From assembly GCA_963742795.1 (NCBI GenBank), contig CAVUNL010000026.1:62001-126000 (forward strand): a DNA stretch of 64,000 bases. The letters run 5' to 3'. The notes under the pieces are model-generated. The model was not told where the DNA came from. It saw only the letters and a list, made by a program, of their open reading frames with translations, and ran no database searches. This stretch comes from Palsa-504 sp963742795. GTDB taxonomy: Bacteria; Actinomycetota; Actinomycetes; Streptosporangiales; Streptosporangiaceae. This document shows positions 37,141 through 45,913 of this stretch, in pieces (position 1 is the stretch's first letter; each line of letters begins with the position of its first letter). Made by a program: the position numbers and the translations under genes.

Positions 37141-38750
37141 CTCCCGCGCCTGTCGCGTGAGGGCCGGTCCCGCTGGTCCCGGGCCTGGCCGGTTGAGAGG
37201 CAAGACAACGGCCGCTACGTGGGGCGCGGAGCGCTGCTGATCGGTCCCGGTGGCCGGTGGCGCCTGGAGTGCTCGGTTCCCGGCCGGGGCGCCGAGGGAG
37301 AGGCCGCCGAGGGTAGCGACGGCGAGCGCGGCTGGTCGTGGCGGCCGCCGGAAGTAGGCGGTCCTCCGGGGCTCCCGGTCAAGGCGGGCGGCGCCTATCC
37401 GCCGGTGCCCGAGCTGCTCTGCCCGTCCTGCCTGCTTGGCGGGTACACCCTGGAAGTGCTGGGGCCGGTGACCGCCCGCGGCCGCGACGCGATCGCGGTC
37501 GCGGCCACGCCGCGCCGTGATGTGCTCGGATCCGGTTCCGCCGAACGGTCCTATGACCACATCGAGGTCGCCGTGGACGCCGGGCTCGGCATCCTGCTCC
37601 GCCGGATCGAGACGTCCGGGGGCGAGCTAGTCACCCTCACCGAGCTGACAGACGTGACGATGAACCCGCCGGAGGCGGCCGACCCCGCCCGGTTCGCGCC
37701 GCCACCGGGCAGCCACCGCAGCGAAACCCTGGGGGAGAACCGGAGGGAAACGTTCAGCGGTCCTGGCTGGGCTGCCGCGGACCTGGCGGCGGGCGGCCTC
37801 GGCGTGCTGATCAGGCATGTGCCCTATCTGCTTGGTCGCGGCGTGGCTGGCGAGCAGCCGGAGGTGATGCCGTCGCCCGACCCGGCCCCGCTCGAGCCGG
37901 CCGACGGCTCACCGCCCCCCGACGAGGTGCTTGACCTGCTCTACCGCAGCGGTGAGCCCCGTGACCTCGGCGCCACGGCGCGGCAGTGGCTCGATCTGGT
38001 CGCCATGGTGGCACCGGTGCCAGAAGCATTCCGCGCCGCCAGGCGCGGCGGCTTCGGCGACCTCTTCGACGCGATGACCCCCGGAATGAACGTGGCCCGC
38101 ACGGAAGCCCGGCTGCGCGTCAGCGGCCCGGACCGGTACCGCCTCGACTTCTCGTCCCGCCCGCGCCGCATAGATTCGACGACGATCGCCTGCGACGGCG
38201 AGCGCCGCTGGCGGGTCTTCCAGGACCGGACCATGGTCGGCCCGGCCGCCCCGCTGCGGGACAACATCGCGTTCCTGGCCGACTCGTGCTGGCTGCTCCG
38301 CCGCCGTCTATCCGGCGGCGCGGAGCTCACCTACCGTGGCCAGGCCCGCCAGCTCCACGTCACTCCCGTCCCCGGCGACGCGGAGGTGGCCCTGGGGCCG
38401 CTGATGACCTTCACCACCGACACGATCGTGGACGCCCCCACCGACGCGATCGTGGACGCCGAGACCGGCGCCTGCTCCGCCTGATCTCCTACGCCGGCGA
38501 CACGCTCGCGATCTGGTCGGAGCTGGACGACATCAGCACGGAACCCGCCGACCCGGACGAGTTCCGGGTGCACGTCCCGCCCGGCACCCGCATCGTGGAG
38601 GAAACCGGCAACCTGATCACAGACGCCGCCGCGGTCATGCCCGGCGTGAAGGGAACCGCGGCCCGCGCCGCCGCCGAGGCCGTCAACCGCACGGCCGGCG
38701 CCGTCTCCGCCGCCAGGAGCTTCCTGGACGACCTGCGCAGCCATCGCTAG
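37118..38750 (+). pseudogene. LolA-like protein, N-terminally truncated and frameshifted
   Basis: The frame is open from 37118 (TAG at 37115), first usual start GTG 37219. It reads GALLIGPGGRWRLECS, SCLLGGYTLEVLGPVTARGR, DAIAVAATPRR, AVDAGLGILLRRIETSGGEL and LTELTDVTMNPPEA. This is a LolA/lipoprotein-sorting-like curved sheet, followed by a second similar domain (YRLDFSSRPRRIDSTTIACD, IVDAETG). A shift near 38465 separates the end LRLISYAGDTLAIWSELDDI. Membrane anchor not seen. Its N-terminus probably lies at 35675. Function unknown. Confidence 0.6.
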
Positions 38751-38960
38751 AGCGGAGCACGCCGCGTTGATTACCGTGGCGGCGGGTGCGAGAGGGCGCC
38801 TCCGGGTCCGCGGGCAGGACATAGTCCACCTCTGAGTGCAAAGAAAGCAGATCACGGCGATCTCACCGACAGACTCGCGCGCCGGGAACGTGATGTAGCT
38901 GCTGTCTGTCGGTGGACGCGCTCATTCTGGGCGAAACGGCGACCCACAGGAGAGCTGCTG
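38751..38960. other. Short intergenic stretch
   Basis: No gene. CAGGAGAGCTG before 38961 is the ribosome site of the next gene. Confidence 0.35.
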
Positions 38961-39296
38961 ATGACTGCGCCGCATGCCAGGCAACCTGAGGTCCTGCCTC
39001 GCCCGGCCTGCACGCCGACGGCGATCCGGGCCGTGCTGGCCGCCAACGCCGATGGCGACATCCTCCAGCGGTACGACGAGGATCTGGATGCGGCGTTCGA
39101 ACAGGCCCGCGAGCACGGTGACGTGACACCGCTGGTGCAGACGGTCAAGCGCTGGTGGTTCGAGGCGGAGGCCTGGCGTGACCCCCAAGCGCAGCGGGAG
39201 TTCCTCGCTCGCATCGAGACCTACCGAGACGAGGGTCCGCCGCCTGCGGGACAGCGGATGAGCCGGGAGGAGATCCGGACCCAGTTCGGCGTCTGA
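38961..39296 (+). CDS. DUF6247-family antitoxin-like protein 2
   Basis: A 111-residue acidic protein: TPTAIRAVLAANADGDILQR, YDEDLDAAFEQAREHGDVTP, LVQTVKRWWFEAEAWRDPQA. Same size class and order as the gene at 9455, and followed three bases later by a toxin-like start at 39300. ATG 38961 has a good ribosome site (CAGGAGAG). I infer an antitoxin whose toxin is broken. Confidence 0.72.
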   Translation: MTAPHARQPEVLPRPACTPTAIRAVLAANADGDILQRYDEDLDAAFEQAREHGDVTPLVQTVKRWWFEAEAWRDPQAQREFLARIETYRDEGPPPAGQRMSREEIRTQFGV

Positions 39297-39299
39297 CGC

Positions 39300-39400
39300 G
39301 TGTACCGGTGGGAGCTGGATAGCCCGGCTCAGCAGGAGTTCGCCGATCTGCCTCCGGCCGCGCGAGCATCCCTGGCGGCATTCACGGACGCGGTAAAACC
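39300..39400 (+). pseudogene. Truncated toxin partner (N-terminal fragment)
   Basis: GTG 39300 begins VYRWELDSPAQQEFADLPPA and ARASLAAFTDAV, the N-terminal helices of a RelE-like toxin. The conserved strands are missing: after about 39400 the frame reads unrelated sequence and soon enters DNA antisense to the integrase remnant. The break is probably an insertion or deletion scar. Confidence 0.6.
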
Positions 39401-39614
39401 TATCGTGACCTGCGATGCGAAGCTGGTGCCGGGTCTTCAGGAACGCCCGCCTCGCTGTTTCGGTTGCGAACTGCGTGGGTAGCCGCCTGGCTTCGCGACG
39501 GCAGGCCCTCTCACGCCGAAACGATCGCCGACGCCAAGTGCGGCTCGAAGGCAGTGAGAAGACACCTGGGCTTAGTGTCCTTCGCCGGCATATTCGCCTG
39601 GTACCGGGCCCTGC
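39401..39614. other. Junction sequence between toxin and integrase remnants
   Basis: No intact gene; short fragments only. This is the probable rearrangement point. Confidence 0.35.
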
Positions 39615-40041
39615 GAACAGCACCCGGTCCCGCAGCACGTTGACCGGCACGTCCTTGCGCGGCCGGCGGGAGCAGATCGCATCCAGCACCACCGCGACGT
39701 CGGCGGCGGCCGCCGGCCGGGGCAGCGTCCTGGGAACCTCAAGGGTGTCGATGCGGTCCATCGGGCTGGCGCCCAGCAGATCGTGCCGGACGGCCCACTT
39801 GCAGAATGACGCGACCGCGGCGCGTTTGCGTTTGCGGATGGACGGGGCCTGCCCGGCTATCTCGCCGAGGAACGCCCCACCAGCGCCGCGGACAACCCCG
39901 CGATGTCGCCGCCGTGATGGGCGGCGAAGGCGGTCAGGTCGCCGCGGTAGGCGCGGATCTGTTGCGCGGCTTGTTCGCGTTGGCCAGGTCGGTGAGGAAG
40001 AAGTCGTCGATGTGGCGGGCGAGCGGGTGCTTGGGCAGCAC
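39615..40041 (-). pseudogene. Tyrosine recombinase (integrase) N-terminal remnant
   Basis: GTG 40041 begins VLPKHPLARHIDDFFLTDLA. After shifts near 39970 and 39890 the frames read IRAYRGDLTAFAAHHGGDIA, APSIRKRKRAAVASFCKWAV, RHDLLGASPMDRIDTLEVPR and AICSRRPRKDVPVNVLRDRV. This is the core-binding domain of XerC/D-like integrases. The sequence stops at LRDRVLF, just where the catalytic domain starts, so the R-H-R-Y residues are all gone. It is the only integrase-like sequence in the window. Confidence 0.75.
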
Positions 40042-40186
40042 AGCGCGCGGCGGGGCTCCCGCCGGGGAGCCCCGCCGCGCATTGGAGGCCCATGAGGTTC
40101 GGCTGGATGGGTCCTTGTTCGTTCTCCTTTCCCGGTCCGCCCGGGCGGTGCCCGGGGCTGATGGCTTCGTGCGGGCCGCCGCCCGC

Positions 40187-40489
40187 TCAGGGGGCCAGGG
40201 CGGCGGCCCGGTGGCGGGCCAGGGGATGCGCCGGGGGTGAGCGCTGCCGGCCATGGACCGGCCCGGTGGCCGGGCAGGTTATCGCGGCTGGGCCCGGCGG
40301 AGGCCGCCGAGAGGGCGGGGACGGGATGCCGGGGCGCGGCGGGACCTGGGGCGGCGCGGGCGGCGGCGGCGCAGGCGGCTCGCCGAAGGAGGCCGAGATC
40401 AGCGCGTCGAACTCGGCGTCCACCCACTGCTGATCCGCGTACACGACGTCCGCGAACGCCGCGCCTGCCTCGCGGGTGGTAAGGGTCAT
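40187..40489 (-). CDS. Small Pro-rich protein of the heat-shock cluster
   Basis: A 100-residue protein. The N-terminal 45 residues are folded-looking (MTLTTREAGAAFADVVYADQ, QWVDAEFDALISASFGEP) and the rest is a Pro/Arg tail. Short proteins with this N-terminus and Pro-rich tail are common in actinomycetes; function unknown. ATG 40489 follows CGGGAGGGTGATC, a good ribosome site. It is divergent from the MerR gene at 40632. Confidence 0.65.
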   Translation of the reverse strand: MTLTTREAGAAFADVVYADQQWVDAEFDALISASFGEPPAPPPPAPPQVPPRPGIPSPPSRRPPPGPAAITCPATGPVHGRQRSPPAHPLARHRAAALAP

Positions 40490-40631
40490 GCCGATCACCC
40501 TCCCGGGAACCTGCGTTAGCGCTACCAGGTCAATGACCGATACGCTTTTTATATAGCTCGCACTGCGCGAAACTGTCAAGAGCACTTGGAAGTTTTTCTG
40601 GCTCTGCCCCTCGGACCCGGAGGTGCCGGCG
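40490..40631. promoter_or_regulatory. Divergent promoter region of the heat-shock cluster
   Basis: 142 AT-richer bases between the Pro-rich gene and the MerR gene, including CTTTTTATATAGCTC and TTGGAAGTTTTTCTGG. Promoters for both directions must lie here. I do not find a clean CTTGAGT-N7-ACTCAAG HAIR operator. Confidence 0.5.
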
Positions 40632-40961
40632 ATGCCCGGACGGCTCGATGCCCTGGACGACCCGGACTATCCGGCCTACACCACCGGGCGGGCCGCCGAG
40701 GTGCTTGGGGTCCGGCAGGCGTTCCTTCGCTCCCTGGATGCCGTCGGCGCGGTGACCCCGCAGCGGACCCCGGGCGGGCGCCGCCGCTACACCCGCCGTC
40801 AGCTCGCCTTCGCCGCCCGGGTCCGGGAGCTGCTCGACCAGGGCCACACCCTGGCCGCCGCTCGGCGGATCCTGGACCTGGAAGACGACCTGGCCGCCGA
40901 GCGTGCTCTGACCGCCCGGCTCAACGAACGGCTCGGTGAGCGGGGCGGGCACGACAGCTGA
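40632..40961 (+). CDS. MerR-family helix-turn-helix protein
   Basis: A 109-residue winged-helix protein: YTTGRAAEVLGVRQAFLRSL, DAVGAVTPQRTPGGRRRYTR and LRQLAFAARVRELLDQGHTL-like helices, then a coiled-coil (LEDDLAAERALTARLNERLG). The lack of Cys and a short C-terminus suggest an HspR-like regulator rather than a metal sensor. ATG 40632 is favoured by GGAGG at 40619; GTG 40623 is possible. It is convergent with the HspR-like gene. Confidence 0.82.
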   Translation: MPGRLDALDDPDYPAYTTGRAAEVLGVRQAFLRSLDAVGAVTPQRTPGGRRRYTRRQLAFAARVRELLDQGHTLAAARRILDLEDDLAAERALTARLNERLGERGGHDS

Positions 40962-40978
40962 CCGGGGGGCGGCCGGGG

Positions 40979-41335
40979 CTACGTCCCGCTGCCGGTGCGC
41001 GGGCGCGGTTGCCGGGCCTGCCGGGCGGCGGGCTGCTCGCCGGCGAGTTCCCGCAGCCGGGCCAGCTCGGCCTGCAGCTGACGGGTTTCCTCCTGCAGCT
41101 GCAGGACCCGGCGGATGCCGGCCAGGTTCAGCCCGTCGGCGGTCAGCGCGCAGATCTCGGCCAGCTTCTCGATGTCTCGCCGGGAGTACCGGCGGGTGCC
41201 GCCCGCGCTGCGCGCCGGGTCCAGCAGCCCCTCCCGCTCGTAGATCCGCAGCGTCTGCGGGTGCAGCCCGGCCAGGTCGGCGGCCACCGAGATGCTGAAC
41301 AGGCCCCGGTCCATATCCGCCCACCCCGGGTTCAC
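40979..41335 (-). CDS. hspR: HspR-like MerR-family heat-shock regulator
   Basis: A 118-residue protein with LFSISVAADLAGLHPQTLRI, YEREGLLDPARSAGGTRRYS and RRDIEKLAEICALTADGLNL, the classic HspR DNA-binding half, plus a coiled-coil (LQEETRQLQAELARLRELAG). HspR represses chaperone operons by binding inverted repeats. GTG 41335 overlaps the DnaJ-like stop (GTGA), so the two are co-translated; ATG 41314 is an alternative. The dnaJ-hspR order matches actinobacterial heat-shock operons. Confidence 0.85.
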   Translation of the reverse strand: MNPGWADMDRGLFSISVAADLAGLHPQTLRIYEREGLLDPARSAGGTRRYSRRDIEKLAEICALTADGLNLAGIRRVLQLQEETRQLQAELARLRELAGEQPAARQARQPRPRTGSGT

Positions 41336-41811
41336 CACGGTCGGCCCCGGTCCCGGGCCAGGTACCACAGCGCCAGCTCCGCCAGCACGGCCAGCCTGAT
41401 GTCGTCCTCGTCCCAGCCGTCCGGCGGCGGTGCCGGCTGCGGGCCGTCCACCCGGACCGGGCCGGCCCGCAGCGGCGGCCCGGGCACCGGGGACAGTCCC
41501 GTCACGCCGCCCGGCCGGGCCCGCCGCACCGGCACGGAAACCGCCGCCGGCACCCCGGCGGCCTGACCGCGCGCGAGGGCGCGGTCATATGCGGCGCGGC
41601 GGCCTGGGTCGCTCAGCACCCGGTAGGCCTCGGCCAGGCCGCGAAACCGGCCCGCCGCCTCATCACCGGCCTGGCCCGGCCGGCTATCGGGATGCTCGGC
41701 CCGGGCCCGGCGCCGCCACGCCTGCGTGATCTCCTCCCGCGAGGCGCCGCGGGCCACGCCGAGCAGCTGGTAATGATCCGGGCCCGGCCCGCCCTGATCA
41801 GCAGCGGCCAT
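41332..41811 (-). CDS. DnaJ-like J-domain protein
   Basis: A 159-residue protein. N-terminal J-domain: DHYQLLGVARGASREEITQA, WRRRARAEHPDSRPGQ with the HPD tripeptide, and RFRGLAEAYRVLSDPGRRAA. No G/F or zinc-finger region, so it is a type III co-chaperone. The Pro-rich middle and a short acidic helical end (DEDDIRLAVLAELALWYLAR) are unassigned. ATG 41811 has GGAGGTGA upstream; the frame extends to 41865 without need. Confidence 0.87.
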   Translation of the reverse strand: MAAADQGGPGPDHYQLLGVARGASREEITQAWRRRARAEHPDSRPGQAGDEAAGRFRGLAEAYRVLSDPGRRAAYDRALARGQAAGVPAAVSVPVRRARPGGVTGLSPVPGPPLRAGPVRVDGPQPAPPPDGWDEDDIRLAVLAELALWYLARDRGRPW

Positions 41812-41965
41812 GGCACTCACCTCCTGCCAGACGCGGCTGACTGCCCTGCTCCCAGTATGCGGCATGAGAAAATCTCAGTCGAGCCTTGTCAGGTAAATCC
41901 CTAGCATGATAAATAGATCCGTAAGCGCGACATGACAACCCAGACCAGCTGAGGAGGCACCGATC

Positions 41966-42388
41966 ATGCTCATGCGCACCGACCCGTTCCGGGAGCTGGA
42001 CCGGCTCACCCAGCAGGTGCTCGGCACCAACGCCCGCCCCGCCGCGATGCCCATGGACGCCTACCGCCGCGGCGACAACTTCTACATCTGCCTGGACCTG
42101 CCCGGCATCTCGCCCGAGTCCATCGACCTGACCGTCGAGCAGAGCGTGCTCACCGTCCGCGCCGAGCGCGCCCCGGTGAAGGCCGACGGCGCCGAGCTGA
42201 TCGTCGCCGAACGGCCCTACGGCACCTTCACCCGGCAGGTCTTCCTCGGCGAGACCCTGGACGCCGACCACATCGCCGCCGACTACGCCGCCGGGGTGCT
42301 CACCTTGACCATCCCGGTCCACGAGGCCGCCAAGCCCCGTAGCATCCAGGTCACCAGCAGCGACACCAAGCAGGCCGTCACCGCCTAG
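41966..42388 (+). CDS. Hsp20 / alpha-crystallin small heat-shock protein
   Basis: A 140-residue holdase chaperone. N-terminus MLMRTDPFRELDRLTQQVLG, alpha-crystallin domain DAYRRGDNFYICLDLPGISP, ESIDLTVEQSVLTVRAERAP and GTFTRQVFLGETLDADHIAA, with the conserved end GVLTLTIPVHEAAKPRSIQV. GAGGAGG lies ten bases before ATG 41966. Divergent from the DnaJ-HspR operon, and probably under HspR control, though no perfect HAIR operator was found in the AT-rich 41812-41965 spacer. Confidence 0.93.
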   Translation: MLMRTDPFRELDRLTQQVLGTNARPAAMPMDAYRRGDNFYICLDLPGISPESIDLTVEQSVLTVRAERAPVKADGAELIVAERPYGTFTRQVFLGETLDADHIAADYAAGVLTLTIPVHEAAKPRSIQVTSSDTKQAVTA

Positions 42389-42405
42389 CCCTCAGCGGTA
42401 TCCCC

Positions 42406-42445
42406 GGGCGGGTGGGCCGCCCGCCAGTGGGCGGCCCACCCGCCC
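42406..42445 (+). terminator. Strong hairpin terminator after the Hsp20 gene
   Basis: Perfect 16-bp stem GGGCGGGTGGGCCGCC with GGCGGCCCACCCGCCC and an 8-base loop, 18 bases after the stop. No T-run follows, which is usual for actinobacterial terminators. Confidence 0.75.
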
Positions 42446-42820
42446 CGCCGCCTTACTGCCCGCTCGGGCGCTGTACGCCGCAGGCCCAGTCGGCCTGCCC
42501 TGCCATTGGCGCACCAGGCACAGGCTTGGCGACGGCATGCCACCGGTAAGGGCGTGACCGACCGATGAGCGCGTTTCCCAGGTCCCCGCGCCGTGGCAGA
42601 ATACGCGGCCCGGCGCAGCCGCGCCGAGCTGACCGCACCCACGCAGCCGTGCTGCTGCGTCGGGTCATCGCCTGCCGGCGGCCGACCAGGGCGGGGATCC
42701 CGCCGACCCGGCTGGCGATGACCAGCAGGCCGACGGCCAGATACCTGCCGTGCCGCGGTCCGGCCCGGCTCGCCGACGTCCAGGCCATCGTGCTGGCTGC
42801 CTCACGCATTGGCGCGCCCC
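42446..42820. other. Intergenic region, no gene seen
   Basis: A minus-strand frame covers 42453-42809 but has Arg-rich shadow-like composition and no recognisable family. Not called. Confidence 0.4.
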
Positions 42821-43693
42821 TCAGCCGGGGAGGGTCTCACCGCCGATGGGCGCGAGGACCTCACCGGAGTAGTAGCTGGACAGCCGCCCGCTGGCGAAGA
42901 AGACGTAGGACGGGGCGATCTCGTCCGGGTGGGCGGCGCGTCCCATTGGTACCTGCTCGCCGAAGGAGCCGACCTTGTCCGCGCCGAATGTCGACGGGAT
43001 CAGCGGCGTCCACACCGGTCCGGGGGCCACGCTGTTCACCCTGATGCCGCGGTCCTGCAGGGCCTGGGCAAGGGAGTAGGTGAGGGCTAGGACCGCGCCC
43101 TTGGTCGCGGCGTAGTCGATCAGGGTCTTGTTGCCGCGCAGCCCGTTGATGGACGAGGTGTTGATGATCACGCCGCCGTCGGGCAGGTGCTTCAGCGCGG
43201 CCCGGGTGGTCCAGAAGTAGCTGGTCACGTTGACCCGGAACGTCCGTTCCCACTGCTCGGTGCTGAGCTCGGTCAGGTCAGCGACCGGCCGCTGGGTGGC
43301 GACGTTGTTTACCAGCAGGTCCAGGCCGCCAAGTTCGGCCGCGGTGCGCTCGACCGCAAGAACGCAGTTATCTTCCTCGGCCAGGTCGCCGCGGATCGTC
43401 ACGCACCGCTGCCCGGCCTGGCCGACCAGGCCCGCGGTGTGCGCCGCGTCGTCATCCTCCTGCTCGGACAGGTACGCGATCGCCACGTCCGCGCCCTCCT
43501 TGGCGAACGCCACCGCCACGGCCCGGCCGATGCCCGAGTCGCCGCCAGTGACCAGCGCGCGTGCACCCGCCAGCAGGCCCCGTCCCTCATAGTCGCGCAT
43601 CTCATCGCGTGGCCTGGGATCCATCTCCGCGGTCCGGCCGGGATACTCCTGCTCCTGTTCCGGCGGCGGCTGCTGCGCCGATGGTGAGGTCAT
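42821..43693 (-). CDS. SDR-family oxidoreductase (YghA/general-stress type)
   Basis: A 290-residue short-chain dehydrogenase with an N-terminal extension (PEQEQEYPGRTAEMDPRPRD). Cofactor motif ALVTGGDSGIGRAVAVAFAK; NNVATQRP; catalytic Ser in NTSSINGL and YAATK for Tyr and Lys. C-terminus SYYSGEVLAPIGGETLPG. The extension and length fit the stress-linked YghA/GSP39 group. ATG 43693 (MTSPSAQQ) has GGAGAG upstream. It is divergent from the hemerythrin gene. Confidence 0.9.
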   Translation of the reverse strand: MTSPSAQQPPPEQEQEYPGRTAEMDPRPRDEMRDYEGRGLLAGARALVTGGDSGIGRAVAVAFAKEGADVAIAYLSEQEDDDAAHTAGLVGQAGQRCVTIRGDLAEEDNCVLAVERTAAELGGLDLLVNNVATQRPVADLTELSTEQWERTFRVNVTSYFWTTRAALKHLPDGGVIINTSSINGLRGNKTLIDYAATKGAVLALTYSLAQALQDRGIRVNSVAPGPVWTPLIPSTFGADKVGSFGEQVPMGRAAHPDEIAPSYVFFASGRLSSYYSGEVLAPIGGETLPG

Positions 43694-43837
43694 GATTCTC
43701 TCCGCTTTGTGGGTTTGTGAGTCGTTATCCGCCTGCATGGCAAGACAGCATCACTACCCGGAACATGGCGGTTAATCCCGGCCCAGGCGGGCAGCAGAGA
43801 GCGACCACACGGACAGGCGGCAAGTACGGAGGACATA

Positions 43838-44413
43838 ATGGCGGACGTGTTCACGGTCCTAGCCAAGGACCATGAGGAAGTCAAGCACATGCTGGCCGAG
43901 CTGGAGAAGGGCCCGACCCAGGCCACCGAGGCCAGCCAGGACCAGCTGGCGCAGCGGAAGACGATGACCGAGCAGCTGATCATCGAGGAATCCAGGCACG
44001 AGGCCCTCGAGGAGATGTACTTCTGGCCCGCCGTGCGCGAGCACCACCCGGCCGGCAACACGCTCGCCGACGAGGCGACCGGGCAAGAGCAGGAGGCCAA
44101 GGAGGTCCTCGACAAGCTCGACAAGCTCGACGCCGGCGACCCGGAGTTCGACAAATTGCTCGGGACGTTCACCGGGGCGGCCCGGAAGCACATCGCGTTC
44201 GAGGAGACACAGGTGTGGCCGGGCCTGCGCTCGGTGCTGCCCGCCGAGACAGCGGCCGACCTGGGCACCAAGATCGCCGAAGGGAAGAAGACGGCGCCGA
44301 CCCGGCCGCACCCGCACACTCCCCCGTCGCCGGGCGTACTCAAGACGGCCGGGCCCGCGGTCGCCGCGGCAGACAAGGCGCGCGACAGGGCAACCGGCCG
44401 GGGCCGCGACTGA
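43838..44413 (+). CDS. Hemerythrin HHE-domain protein
   Basis: A 191-residue protein. Two helical pairs with ligands in AKDHEEVKHMLAELEKG, IIEESRHEALEEMYFWPAVREHH (shown as two blocks: IIEESRHEALEEM and YFWPAVREHH) and ARKHIAFEETQVWPGL. This is the di-iron binding HHE pattern, with a Pro/Ala-rich tail. Likely oxygen, NO or iron handling. GGAGGACATA precedes ATG 43838. Together with the SDR and Hsp20 genes it gives this block a stress-response flavour. Confidence 0.9.
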   Translation: MADVFTVLAKDHEEVKHMLAELEKGPTQATEASQDQLAQRKTMTEQLIIEESRHEALEEMYFWPAVREHHPAGNTLADEATGQEQEAKEVLDKLDKLDAGDPEFDKLLGTFTGAARKHIAFEETQVWPGLRSVLPAETAADLGTKIAEGKKTAPTRPHPHTPPSPGVLKTAGPAVAAADKARDRATGRGRD

Positions 44414-44843
44414 CCAGGTCCCGCGAAAGCCCGGCGCGGCATCGCCGCCGCACCGGCGGAACTGCTGCGGGTTTACCCCGCGGGCCTGGCGGGCTGGCAC
44501 CGGGCCACGTGCGCGCACCACTGCCCGTTCGGAAAGATTGGAAAATGATCCCGAACGGGCACTGGTGTTACGAGCTGAGCCGGCTGCTAGCCCCGGTGCT
44601 CATCGCCGGATCGAGAAGGAGCGGGCCGCGCTGGTCATCTGCGGCCGTGGGCGTGGGCGCGGCATTCGCGCCCGGCGCTGGTACAGGATCCCTGGCCGCC
44701 CGGCCGCGATGGGGGCTCGGCGCGCTGGCCTGCGGGGCATTGTGCTGGCCAGCGGCGTCGGCTATGGGAAGGCCGCTGGTTGGCGTGGCTGGTCGCCGCG
44801 CTTGGGCCTGGTGCCTTCCCTCCCGCCGAGGTCCGGCTGCCCG
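44414..44843. other. Intergenic region with an imperfect hairpin
   Basis: No supported gene in about 430 bases. It holds the long hairpin listed at 44514. Frames on both strands look like shadow coding. Confidence 0.4.
44514..44574 (+). repeat. Long imperfect palindrome, REP-like, copy 1
   Basis: Left arm CACCACTGCCCGTTCGG pairs with right arm CCGAACGGGCACTGGTG with one mismatch in 17. The loop is AT-rich (AAAGATTGGAAAATGATC). A related palindrome is at 50684. It may act as a terminator after the hemerythrin gene or be a mobile palindrome. Confidence 0.65.
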
Positions 44844-45330
44844 TTAGCGCTGCCGTACAGGTCCACGGGAGGGGTGGACGGGGACCGATACGACAAACAG
44901 GTCGATGGGCGCGGTGGCCCGGACCGTCATCGAGTTCGCCCCGCTCAGAGAGAGCGCATCACCGCTCGCGGCGTGGGCGCCGTTGACGGTCCCGGCACCG
45001 CCGGTCAGGTAGGCCAGCGTGAAGCAGGCGGAGACGATGTCCAACTCGGCGCTGGACCCGGCCGACACTGTGATGCGGCGGAAGCACAGCCCTTCAGTGC
45101 GTGCCTGGATCGGGCCAGGCGCCGCCTATGAGGTCGGTGACGAGCGCATCGCCGATCGGGCAAGCGGTGAATGACGCGGCCGGGTAGTCGGCGTAGGACG
45201 GCCGTCGTCGCAGCGCGGCGTCATAGCCGGGGTCGAAACAGATGGAGAGCACCCGGGCCCCGGCGGCGGCGAGCTCGCTGTGGGCGATCCCGGAGCCGGA
45301 CCGGATGATCTCGGCGTCACCTGCGTGCAG
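44844..45330 (-). pseudogene. Pirin-like cupin, N-terminally truncated and frameshifted
   Basis: Minus strand from 45330 reads DAEIIRSGSGIAHSELAAAG, ARVLSICFDPGYDAALRRRP and DALVTDLIGGAWPDPGTH. After a shift near 45100 it continues GLCFRRITVSAGSSAELDIV and LAYLTGGAGTVNGAHAASGD. The G-I-x-H-S-E metal-site motif and the second cupin strand order fit pirin/YhhW bicupins. The first third is missing at 45330, exactly where the plus-strand TPR fragment begins, so this is a rearrangement junction. Confidence 0.6.
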
Positions 45331-45913
45331 GGCGCTGCGGGAGGTGACGGTCGCGCTGGAGGAGCTCCGCGGCCAGAATGAGCCCGTCTACACGGCCATC
45401 GCCGCGTTCACCGCCGGCTCCCTGGAGACGGCGCTGGGCCGCTACGACGACGCCGCGCGCCACCTGCGCGAGGCGCGCGACCTGGCCGAGCGGGTCGCCG
45501 GTGCCTGGCTCGCCGCGGCCTCCCGGATGCAGCTGGGCATCCTGGCCGTGCTACGGGGCAGCCTGGAGGAGGCCCGGCCGCTGCTGGAGGAGGCGCTGGA
45601 CCTGAGCCTGGCGGCCCGCAGCACCCAGTTCGTTGCCCTGTGCCTGGCCGGGTACGCCTGGCTGGCGTTCGCGGAGGACGACCCGCAGCGGGCAGCGCGG
45701 CTGGAAGGAGCGGCCGATGGCCTGCGCCGGCGGGTCGGCCTGGCGGCCTGGCCGCATCTGCGGTGGGTGGAGGCCGACCTCGTGGCCCAGGTCCGCCAGC
45801 GGCTGGGCACGGGCCAGTTCGATCAGGCGTTCTCCGCCGGCTCCCGGCTCACCCAGCGGGAGGCGGTCGCCACCGTCCGAGGCCAGAACGGCACGGGCAC
45901 CCAGACGCCCTGA
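45329..45913 (+). pseudogene. C-terminal TPR fragment of a LuxR/BTAD-type regulator
   Basis: Reads ALREVTVALEELRGQNEPVY, TAIAAFTAGSLETALGRYDD, AARHLREARDLAERVAGAWL and LEEARPLLEEALDLSLAARS, ending in Gln/Thr-rich residues at 45913. This is the TPR-like C-terminal part of large ATPase regulators, without DNA-binding or ATPase domains. Frame upstream of 45329 is unrelated. Probably dead. Confidence 0.6.

Noticed and set aside
37066..37560. Minus-strand protein of about 164 codons over the LolA-like gene
   Set aside because: Antisense to the conserved LolA-like frame and without family features; only the HNH segment below 37140 is supported on this strand.
40490..41965. HAIR operators (CTTGAGT-N7-ACTCAAG) in the heat-shock cluster
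   Set aside because: Looked for in both spacers; only loose half-site similarity was found.
42453..42809. Minus-strand gene of about 118 codons
   Set aside because: Arg/Ala-rich composition, no ribosome site, no family resemblance.
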